Source of the DNA: Tiliqua scincoides
Taxonomy: Eukaryota > Chordata > Lepidosauria > Squamata > Scincidae
Assembly: GCF_035046505.1 (NCBI RefSeq)
Contig: NC_089827.1
Span: 59,834,856-59,898,855 of the forward strand
DNA: 64,000 nucleotides
Direction of reading: 5' to 3'
Under the pieces are notes generated by a model. That model saw only the letters and a list, made by a program, of their open reading frames with translations. It ran no database searches and was not told the DNA's origin. Numbering within the stretch: position 1 is the first letter of the stretch; every line of letters begins with the position of its first letter. The position numbers and the translations under genes are program-made. Positions 22,288 through 34,200 of the stretch are shown here, one piece after another.

Positions 22288-25041
22288 TGCACTGTCACCT
22301 TTTTCTCCCAACTTGGAACATATTCTTAGCACCTTTAACAGAGAGAAATCTTTATCAACCAGTATTCAGTGTGGTTCGTTTACTTACAGACTGGTTTTTA
22401 GGATGCAAAATACAATGTCAGCCAAATTTGGTTCCTTACCTTGTTGTACATCATTACACACATGTAAACCTTTATAATTTCTGGGCCTTTTGTTAAACCA
22501 AAACAAAGCATCATAAAAGGCCTCTTCCAAAGAGTTTTTTTTTGGGGGGGGGGGGTAGAGATGGGTGATTGAACATATGGCATAACTGTCAAAAAGTCTG
22601 TTGCTATAAGCATTGAGACAGAAGCAAGCAAAACGGGTGTATACAGCTCCCTTTTGTAAAAACAGGAATCAAACCAAGAGCATACATACTGGTTTATACT
22701 TCTCATTTCATCTGTGTGCAAAAACCTGCAAGTTTTCTCCAGTATACAAATATTTGCCATTAAATAATCCTCATTGTACTATACACAGTAAAAGAGCACG
22801 TTGGGAGACAGCTAGGCTGAATTCATCACATTGACAAGTTTTTCATTTGTAGGGAGCCCCCTTCTAGGTAATAATGAATATTTCTCTTGCTCACCCTTGA
22901 GGAAATATTCAAATAAGGAAGCCTGAACTAGTAGCCTTAAGTATAGTACAATCCAGGAAATACAGTCTGCTGGCCCAAACAAAAGAATTCCAAAGTGAAA
23001 GGAAAACTTAGTCCTATTGCACTGACAATTCTTGCAGTCCAAACAAATTGGGCAGAATCCAGTCTCTGTATAACAAATGTTTATTCAGAAACATAATACA
23101 TTGTGTCCTCCAGCCCCAACCATTCTGTTCCCTGTAACCAACCATTTCTAAGGAGATTTAGGTGTCTGGTTACAGGGAATTAGTTCTATACAAAAAAGAA
23201 AAGTCTGTATTTCACAAGCAGCCACTCCCAGTAACAGTGAAATTGTGATCAGAAAAAAAAAAATGAGTAAACCAGATTAGTAAATCCCACTGGAAACAAA
23301 TTTCCGTCCATGTCCTGGAGAGTTACGTAGTGAGACAATTGGTGCATGTGTACTAGATGAAACTAGAAAACTGTACAGAATGAAAAGATGGAAGAAGTTA
23401 CTGAGCTGTGCCTAAAATGGAAGTAAGGAGATATATTTACACTACAAGATTTCAGCTCCAATGAAGAGAAATGGTTAAATCTTGTAGATGGAAGGATAAA
23501 AATTGGAGCCCCCAACTAGACTTGGAAGGCCGTTTTCAATATTCTGTGCCTTGATTTAACTTACCATACACACAACTAATTGAACTGTCAGTTTCCCATT
23601 TTCACTGGATTAATGTGGGGTTAGCAGGAAAGAGTGTGTCTGTCTGCTAGCGAAGACCGACATGCCAGAGAAGTTTCTGTATGGACAAAAATACAATGTT
23701 TTCTATAGGCAACTTCTTTTACTTCCCTTTCCTGTTCAATGTCATTGAGGGGTAGGTGCCTCTCAATATAAATTACAAGGGGCTTTTGCCATTTTCGGAC
23801 CAGTAAGTAACCAGTGGGGCTGCACAGTAGCAGCAAACTCTTGCCCAAATATAGCCAAGTGTTACAAAGAGGCCATTTTACAACTGATAATTGATTGAGC
23901 TGGTAGTGGCGGTGGTTTCCTACACATTATACATGACTAAGCCCACCACTAGCTAGAATGACCAATGTTTGTTGGGGGATGAGAGGGTAGCGTATAATAA
24001 CAATAGCTGTGATAAATCCTATTCAATTAATTCCAAGTGATCTATCACTGAAATGAGTTCTGATGTCACTTTCTCCTAGCAAGGTCCAGGTTCAACCAAA
24101 CACAGGCATGGATCCTATTTTGTCAAACCTTGCTGTAAGTTCTTGTAAAGCACTGTGCCTGTATTATGCTGGAGAGGTGGTTACCCTCCTCCACCCTGTA
24201 AAACCGAATGGGGTGGAACTAGAAGCACTTTTCTCCCTCCCAATATAAAATGTCATAGTAAGGGGCTTGGGAGAACTTTATCTGGTGCTGAAGAGACATT
24301 TTACTGCTGTCCCAAAAATGTCTTGCATTTCAGTGCAGTAGGTGCATCTGTAAGACATCTTAGTGGACCAATGCCTGCACCTGTTTTCAGGCCTTTCCTT
24401 TCTGTGAACTAACAAATGATCACTATGACAATGGCAAAAGATGAAGTATAGGACATGCTATGTTCTTATATTTATATATATCCCAATTGACTTCGCAATT
24501 CTTCCTATCAGCTGCTGTGTAAATAGAGCATTTATTTGTCCTTCACTATTTTTACAACTGCAGAACTAAGCTAAAGCCAATATCGAATGCATGGAAGTCC
24601 AGCATCACACCTGACCTTGGCCCCAGCCACAGTTGCACTGGAAATGACATGTAGTTTACCAGTCAAAAGCAAAGAAACACCATTGCTTACTCAAATAATG
24701 TGTGCCCAACAGAGATGCTCATCACACCCATTGCTAGGTGCACTTTAGGTTGGATTGGGGATTGGAACAAAGGAAGGAGTTACATGGTCTAAGCTTGGCG
24801 ATGTATATATCTCACCTGGAGGAAGGAAATTTTTATTCCATTAGAAATATGTGGACAAAAACTCCAACTATGAAAACAGAACACACACATTAGGGAGAAC
24901 ACTACTGTACAGAAAGGTAGCAATTGTAGAAAAACATCGGTATCCGCACAGTCAAAACACAACAACAGTTGTGCTCCTGCTCTTTTCTCCCTATTTCCCA
25001 CGCTCAACAAGTTTTCCAGTCCGCTCCTAACCCTCCACTCC
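22288..25041. other. POLDIP3 3' UTR and RRP7A-POLDIP3 intergenic DNA
   Basis: From 25041 down to about 23060 the sequence is the likely POLDIP3 3' UTR. 22290-23060 shows no gene or repeat I recognise. Confidence 0.55.
23080..23085 (-). terminator. POLDIP3: Probable POLDIP3 polyadenylation signal
   Basis: AATAAA on the minus strand, 1.96 kb past the stop. This gives a 3' UTR near the ~2 kb length known for the mammalian gene. Confidence 0.5.
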
Positions 25042-25216
25042 TCAAAGTTTGATTTTAAACTCTGTAGGCTGCACAGAAGTAGAGATCCCCGAGGATTTGA
25101 AGAGTGCCTTCAAGATGGTATCTGGGTCCACCTCAGCTGGCGGATTTGAGGAGGCTCCTGTGCTTGTCCGACGTGGCTCACCTTCCTTCTTCACTGAGGG
25201 GGTGTCACTTAATCGA
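25042..25216 (-). CDS. POLDIP3: POLDIP3 exon 9 with stop
   Basis: [20 protein letters not shown], then [19 protein letters not shown] and [11 protein letters not shown] at 25042-25044. Confidence 0.97.
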
Positions 25217-28200
25217 CTGAGGGGAATACAAAAGAAGAGAGGCTTAGCTGAATGTTGAACCAAGCATCAATATTTTCCATCCATGCCACTGGGAAGCTAA
25301 CTTAAGCAAAAGTACCTTTCAGGTTTTTCATTTAAGCTATCTGACACTGGAGAGAGGGAATAGGAGAACAATATAAAAAATAGGGAACTGGACAAAGCTC
25401 TGCTACTCACAAATCCTGGAGGGAAGAATGGAGATCAATTTTCCATTTTTGTCCAGCCCACATGTGTATGCATCTGGTCCCTGTTGCATATATGCAACGT
25501 TGGGCAGAAATGGCTTAAACCAAACTCCTCCTCCAGATTCTCAAGTTAGCAATTACAGATTGAAAGAAGCCTGTTGGGTTCAGCTGCAAGTACAGTAACC
25601 ATGTATGCAGTTGAAATTCTCCACAGCAGAGCCGGGATAATCAAGTAAAGTAAATAAGTAAATGAACAGAGGGCTCTAATCTCCATTTCAACAAGCAGTC
25701 TTGATACATCTTGTCACAGAACTACGTGTCACATCACAGTTTTATTAACAGAAGCCCAAAAACACTTACAGCAAGATAGGTTGGTCTGAGGTGATGATAT
25801 TTCCATTCATATGAAGATTGCATTTCATTGGCTGCCCTGGTGAGGGTAAACAAGGGAAACGAAGTGACTAGTGGTGTTTATATTTTGTATTAATCTCTCA
25901 TATTCATATATCCTATTAGCAGTGCATTATGAACTACTTTCTTGAATGCAACTATGGACACTGCCTCTTCTGAAACTTAAATCAGTCATTCAAACTCTTG
26001 ACCTTTGCTACTCTCATGCAAGTTGTATATTCTGGGGAAGGAAACAAGATTGTTAACTACCAATGGGCTGGTGTAATGCTGTTCCTCTTGGAGTTTTACT
26101 ATTCTGGGGCCATCCTGTCTGCTTGACCAGTCTTATAGGGACACTGATCAGTTTGGGGGTCTGGGAAAAAGAGCAGATAAAGAAAATTCTCCACATAAAG
26201 GACTACATCCCTAAATAACCAATCAATAATCATGATTCCAGCAACACAATAATCTGGTTAGTTTGGATATTCTGGTGCCTCACATGTATTATCTTGATGT
26301 AACCCTTTAAAAAAAGTAAGTATATACCAAAGTAGAGAACATATTATCCCTGTACTGCAGCTGGGACTGAGGAAGAGCAGGTTGAGAGTTCATGGCAGAG
26401 GCTAAATACAGTGGACCCATTTTACTACGGTAATCTGTTACAGGGACACCACTGTATTCCATTGAAAGGGTATTGAGTACAAAACGGCTAATATTATAAT
26501 GCCATGTACAAAAGAGGCACCTGAGGAGGGACATGATTGAGACATACAAAATTATGCAGGGGATGGACAGAGTGGATAGAGAGATGCTGTTTACCCTCTC
26601 ACACAACATCAGAACCAGGGGACATCCACTAAAATTGAATGTTGGAGAGTTAGGACAGACAAAAGAAAATATTTCTTTACTCAGTGTAGTTGGTCTGTGG
26701 AACTCCTTGCCACAGCATGTGGTGATGGCATCTGGCCTAGATGCCTTCAAAAGGGGATTGGACAAGTTTCTGGAGGAAAAATCCATTACACGTTACAAGC
26801 CATAATGGGTATGTGCAACATCCAGATTTTAGAAATGGGCTACGTCAGAATGCCAGATGCAAGGGAGGGCACCAGGATGCAGGTCTCTTGTTGTCTTGTG
26901 TGCTCCCTGAGGCATTTGGTGGGCCACTGTGAGATACAGGAAGCTGGACTAGATGGGCCTATGGTCTGATCCAGCGAGACTGTTCTCATGGCCTAATGTA
27001 AACATCGTAATGAGAACCTAATAATAGATTGTTTTTGGTAATTCATTCCAAGACCTAGGAAGTTGATGTTTCTGCTACAAAACTAAAGATCTGATTCTAT
27101 CCAACTTTCCAGTGCTGATGCAGCTATGTCAATAGGTGCTGCATACTGCAGTGAAGGTGCAGTCACTGAGACCTCTTACCTCAGGGCTGCATTATGGTTG
27201 TGCTGGCACTGGAAAGTTGGATAGGATTGGGCCTTAAGCTATTTCCCTGTCTAAAAGTTGATTTTAGAGGTGCCTACTGTGCTCTTTAGGGGCCATGGTT
27301 ATCCATTTACACAATGTTGTACTTATAAAACATAAATTACTGTGGTTGCATCTGCTGACACTATACCACCTACCTAGTACACTTTTATAGGGATTATAAT
27401 TTATAATTATAATGTAGAAAAATGTGCCCTTGGAATACAAATGCACAACACCACTTTCTACACTTTTCCTCCTTGGGAAACACAAAATCTACAAGAAATA
27501 AAAATGTTTAAGAATGCCTCCAGCAATATCCCTTGAATTGCTCTCAGCAGTCATAATGCTCCTTATTTGTCCAACAAATAGAAAATATACGTTCAGCACT
27601 ATCTGACAAAAAGCCTAGCTCTGCCTTCTACACAAGGCTCACACCTACCATCCAAGCACCTGTTGTTGTATTTCTTATAAGCAGTGATAGCATCTTCTTT
27701 TTTCACGAACACCACTTCAGCCATTCCAGGGTGTACTAGACGGGCTCGCTTCAGGGCACCACACACACAGAACAACTCCTAGGGAAAGAGGAAATTGCAG
27801 CAGGATTTAATGACAGGGGTATTTATTGTTACAGCATGTGGACAACAAATACAGTGAGCCCTCCTTATCCATGGGCTTGGTACCCACAGATTTCAATATC
27901 TGTAGAGGCCGCGCTCATAGCTGGAGGGCCTCAGAGGACCTCCTAGATGCAACTAGAAGGTTGCATCCAGCCATGGATTTCATTATCCATGGAATTCGGT
28001 ATCTGAAGGGTATGTGTGTACTGGAATGGATCTCCCACAGATACCATGGGCCCAAATTTAATAAATCTTAGGAGTATGTGATTACCATAATAACAATATT
28101 TTATATGGAGTAGGCAAGGCTACTGTATCAACTGTATTTTTGAGGCATTATGCTAAAAAAATCATGAATGTAAAAACTGTCTTGCTGGAGCAGGCAAATA

Positions 28201-31200
28201 TCCATCCCATCCAACATTCTGTTTCAACAGCAGCCAGTGAGATGTCTCTAAGTATTCAGATTGCAAGCAAGGCATGAAGGTGATGGCTTCCCTTGGTTAA
28301 CTGGGCAAGCTCTGAACATGCAAGCTCTGTTCAGCTACCATACCTAATAGCTAAGATAGAGCCCGTTTCACATGAATATGCCCAATTCTTTATCTTACAG
28401 CCACCTTAGCTGATGATCACCACCATATCTTAGGGCAGGTGAATTCTTTCAATTACATGCACATTGTGTCAAAGTATTTTTATGTTCCTAATATCATGCA
28501 TATTCTCAGTAAAGACAAATCTGGAGCAACAGATTATTCAGATTAACCAAAGTTGCATTCAAATTTTCATTATGCATTCATCAAATTTGCAGTTGCATTC
28601 ATCAAATTTTCATTATGTAGAGCAGGGGTCTTCAAACCCCGGCCTACGGAGGGCCTCTATTTGGCCTGCAGCCAGCCTCTGATCCCGAGAGCCTCTGGCC
28701 CAGTTGACCAAACACAACCAGAGTTGTGCTTATGGGGTGGGGAAATGAGGGTCCATTTAAGTGTGTGCGCTTTATTTCTTGGGCTGTGTTGGTGCTTGGA
28801 GAAATCCTGGACATTTGAACCCATTCATTAATTCATTTCAGTCATCCATCTAAGTCCCATCTCTAATGCATTTATTTAAATTTTATATTTAATTTTTTTC
28901 CCGGCCCACGACATCATGCCTGATATTTGATGTGGCCCTTTGGCCGAAAAGTTTGGAGACCCCTGATGTAGAGGGAAATGACGCAAGCAGAGGGAGGTGA
29001 TCAGTAAAGCTGTCAGAGCCTTGTCAGTATATTGTTCCAGATTCTGCAAACTTCAGAAACCTTTCTACTGTGTGTCTAGAATATTGTGAAGACTTCCAGG
29101 ACTACTGAAAGAGGTCACTTCCAATGCAAAAGAGTAGCTGAGGCATACAAAAGGACTAGGGTCTCTTTGGACCTGTTGGATTGCTCTCTGTTCATAAGTA
29201 GTCATCAATTCACCTGAGGTGATTTGGGGGTCTTGGAACTTATGCAGACTGCTCCATGGCTTCATATTTCTTCCAGCTGAGATTATATCTTAATTTACAT
29301 GCAAGAAATGACTGGATACCAACCAATGATATATAATACTCACAACAATGTCTTCCTCTGTGACTCGAGGATGCAAGTTATTCACAGTCATCTTAGTACC
29401 TTCTAAAGGGCTGAAGGCCGGCTGCAAGAAATACAAATGTGACATATGCAGAATATTCAGAGATGACAGATGAGGACAGAGAAACAGATTTGAGTAAACA
29501 GGACTCTGGAGGAGAGGGAATAGGTAGAGGTGTTTGTTTCCGGTGAGTAAGAGAGCATTACAGCCTAAGTCTTGCTGAACACAATGGGCTTACTTTCGAG
29601 TAAAATAACACAGTTGTCCAAACACCTTTAGGAACAGGGTAAGATTCAGCAAAGCACAGGTTTCACAAATAATTTTCACTGTTTTGGAAGATCCTTCCTA
29701 TCTCAAATGATTACATGTGATTGTCAGATAAGGCTCACACTCTTATTTCTTCAAATTACACTGACATTCACATCAAATTCTTCTCTTCAGTATCAGAACA
29801 AGGCAAAGCAATGTTTTCATCTAGCTTGTATTTAGATTGCTTAAGGAAAAAAAGAGCAGAGGCTCTGCAGCTGCCACAGACGAGACCTCCTTTTATACTC
29901 ACCTCAACTGCTACTGGCTCTTTCAGGGATTCTTCCTTGGTCACCAAGGTTCGGGACATGTTTGTCAGGGCCTTTGTCCGGATGGGGGAAGGTGGAGCTG
30001 GGGGGGCTGTATAGGTATCATTCTGGACCACTTTCGTGAGGGGAACAGTCTTGGCTAGAGAAAATTTATTGCCACTGAGCCCAGCCTATAGGAATGGAGA
30101 ACAAAACATCTCTGAATGTTTCAAGAGCCAGAATCATTTTGGAGCAATCAATCAAGTAGCAATGACAATTAGCACAATTGCCTGTTCCAGAAAGATTCAC
30201 AAAGTCAATACGGGAGGCAGCTACTCAACCTCCAAGAACTGAAGTCAGCTAAAGCATTTAAGGATACATTAGAACAATGTTTCTCAAATGTTGTAGAGGC
30301 CCTAGAGGCTGCAGCCTGGTTTATGAGTGTGGTTGTAATAGGGACTGTGCAGCAGTGTTCTCCCCCAAGTAGCAACTTGTTTAACCTTCGATGCACATAG
30401 CTTCGTCTGCCCTATCAGTTTCGCAAACCACTAAAAACTGGATCCCAGACCCAGAGTTTGAGAACTGCTGCATTAGAAGATTCTCACCATGTTTCCTTAA
30501 ACAACAGTCATCTAGATCAGATGTACTTGCATGTTTAGAACATTCTGAAAACTAAATTATTTCTCATTTTGTATAAAGAAAGCATAGGCCAATATTAACC
30601 ATTTCTGCTCAGCCTACAGGCGTACACATTTGATCCCTGTTGCATATATTGTTGCATATATTGATCCTGTTGGGCAGAAGAGGAGAGAGATCTTGAGGTG
30701 CTGGCAGAGAGCTTGATGAAAGTTTCAACCCAGTGAGTGGCGGCTGCGAAGGTCAATTCAATACTTGGGATTTATTGAGAAAGGGATTGAGAATAAAACC
30801 ATCCATATTATTATACCATTGTACAAATCAATGGTAAGGCCACATCTAGAGTATTATGTAGAGTTCTGGTCGTCACATTTGGAAAAGGTTATACAGTAGG
30901 CCCTCCATATCTATGGGCTCAGCACCCATGGCTCAGCATTCCAAGCCCAGGGCCAGCTAGGCAGGTGGAGATCAGGGGTCTCAATGCGTGGATGAGACTG
31001 TGGCGTAGGGAGGAGGGGTTTAGATTCATTAGGCACTGGGGAATGTTCTGGGACAAGCGGGGCCTGTACAAGAGGGACGGGCTCCACTTGAACCAGAATG
31101 GAACCAGACAGCTGGCGCATAACATTAAAAAGGTGGCAGAGCAGCTTTTAAACTGATCCCTGGGGGAAGGCCGACAGGAGCCGAGGGGCATCCGGTTCGG

Positions 31201-34200
31201 GACTCCTCATTCCTATGGGACGAGGACAGGGTGGTTAGAGAACAACAAGACAAAGGCAGAGTAGGAGAAGAAATTGGGAATGGTAGCATGACAAAGGAGC
31301 AAATAAGCAGCCCATCCTGGGGCATTCCATGTACAAATGCTTTTATGCAAATGCCCGAAGTCTCCGAGCAAAGATGGGAGAAGTGGAATGTCTGGTGACA
31401 AGGGAAAACATTGACATAGTGGGCATAATGGAAACCTGGTGGAATGCGGAGAATCAGTGGGATACCGCAATCCCAGGCTATAAACTCTACAGAAGGGACA
31501 GGGAGGGGCGTGTTGGAGGTGGGGTGGCCATTTATGTTAAGGTAGAGATAGAATCCAGCAAAGTAGAGATTGAAGGTGGGTCTGACTCCACCATAGAACC
31601 TCTGTGGGTTAAATTACCAGGCATAAGGAGCGATGTAATACTGGGGGCGTACTATCGTCCTCCAGACCAGAAATCAGAAGGGGACCTTGAAATGAGGAAA
31701 CAGATCAGGGAGGTGGCAAGGAGGGACAGGGTTGTAATCATGGGGGACTTCAATTATCCTCAAATTGACTGGGTCAATTTGTGTTCTGGTCACGAAAAGG
31801 AGACCGGATTCCTTGACATGCTAAATGACTGTGCCTTAGAGCAGCTAGTCATGGAGCCCACCAGAGGACCAGTGACTCTGGATTTAATATTGTGCAGTAC
31901 TCAGGACCTGGTTAGAGATATCAATGTTACGGAGCCATTGGGGAACAGTGATCATGCTGCGATCCGTTTCGACGTGCACGTTGGGGGAAGAATACCAGGC
32001 AAATCTCTCACAAAAACCCTTGACTTCTGATGAGCGGTCTTCCCTCAAATGAGGAGGCTGGTTAGAAGGAGGTTGAAAGGGAAGGTAAAAAGAGTCCAGT
32101 CTCTCCAGAGTGCATGGAGGCTGCTTAAAACAACAGTAATAGAGGTCCAGCAGGGGTGTATACCACAAAGAAAGAAGGGCTCCACTAAATCCAGGAGGGT
32201 GCCCGCATGGCTAATGAGCCAAGTTAGAGAGGTTGTGAAGGGCAAGGAAGCTTCCTTCTGTAAATGGTAGTCTTGCCCTAATGAGGAGAATAAAAAGGAA
32301 CATAAACTGTGGCAAAAGAAATGTAAGAAGGTGATACGGGAGGCCAAGAGAGACTGTGAGGAACACATGGTCAGCAGCATTAAGGGGAATAATAAAAGCT
32401 TCTTCAAATATGTTAGAAGCAGGAAACCCGCCAGAGAAGCGGTTGGCCCTCTGGATGGTGAGGGAGGGCAAGGGGAGATAAAAGGAGACTTAGAGATGAC
32501 AGAGGAATTGAAGGAGTTCTTTGTATCTGTCTTCACTGCAGAAGACCTCGGGCAGATACCGCTGCCCGAACAGCCCCTCCTGACTGAGGAATTAAGTCAG
32601 ATAGAGGTTAAAAGAGAAGATGTTTCAGACCTCATTGATAAATTAAAGATCAGTAAGTCACAGGGCCCTGATGGCATCCACCCAAGAGTTATTAAGCAAT
32701 TGAAGAATGAAGTTGCTGATCTCTTGACTAAAATATGCAACTTGTCCCTCAAAACGGCCACGGTGCCAGAAGATTGGAGGATAGCAAACGTCACGCTGAT
32801 CTTTAAAAACGGAAAGAGGGGGGACCCGGGAAACTATAGGCCGGTCAGCCTAACATCTATACTGTGTAAGATGGTGGAATGCCTCATCAAAGATAGAATC
32901 TCAAAACACATAGATGAACAGGCTTTGCTGAGGGAGAGTCAGCATGGTTTCTGTAAGGGTAAGTCTTGCCTCACAAACCTTTTAGAATTCTTTGAAAAGG
33001 TCAACAGGCATGTGGATGTGGGAGAACCCATGGACATTATATATCTGGACTTTCAGAAGGCGTCTGACATGGTCCCTCACCAAAGGCTACTAAAAAAACT
33101 CCACAGTCAGGGAATTAGAGGACAGGTCCTCTCATGGATTGAGAACTGGTTGAAGACCAGGAAACAGAGAGTGGGTGTCAATGGGCAATTTTCACAATGG
33201 AGAGAGGTGAAAAGTGGTGTGCCCCAAGGATCTGTCCTGGGACCGGTGCTTTTCAACCTTTTCATAAATGACCTGGCGACAGGGTTGAATAGTGAGGTGG
33301 CTAAGTTTGCAGACGACACCAAACTTTTCTGAGTGATGAAAACCAGAAGTGATTGTGAGGAGCTTCAGAAGGATCTCTCCAAACAGGCAGAATGGGCAAT
33401 AAAATGGCAGGTGCACTTCAATGTCAGTAAGTGTAAATCATGCACATTGGGGCAAAAAATCAAAACTTCACATATTGGCTGAAGGGTTCTGAGCTGTCTG
33501 TGACAGATCAGGAGAGAGATCTTGGGGTGGTGGTGGACAGGTCGATGAAAGTGTCGATGAAAGTGGACAGGTGGATGACAGTGCCAATGTGCAGCGGCAG
33601 TGAAGAAGGCCAATTCTATGCTTGAGATCATTAGAAAAGGTATTGAGAACAAAACGGCTAATATTATAATGCCGTTGTACAAATCGATGGTAAGGTCACA
33701 CCTGGAGTATTGTGTCCAGTTCTGGTCGCCACATCTCAAAAAAGACACAGTGGAAAAGGAAAAGGTGCAAAAGAGAGCGACTAAGATGATTACGGGGCTG
33801 GGGCACCTTCCTTATGAGGAAAGGCTACGGCATTTAGGCCTCTTCAGCCTAGAAAAGGTGCCTCAGAGGGGACATGATTGAGACATACAAAATTATGCAG
33901 GGGATGGACAGAGTGGATAGAGAGATGCTCTTTACACTGTCACATAACACCAGAACCAGGGGACATCCACTAAAATGGAGTGTTGGGAGAGTTAGGACAG
34001 AAAAAGAAAATATTTCTTTACTCAGCGTGTGGTTGGTCTGTGGAACTCCTTGCCACAGGATGTGGTGATGGCATCTGGCCTGGATGCCTTTAAAAGGGGA
34101 TTGGACAAGTTTCTGAAGGAAAAATCCATTATGGGTTACAAGCCATGATGTGTATGTGCAACCTCCTGATTTTAGAAATGGGCTACGTCAGAATGCCAGA

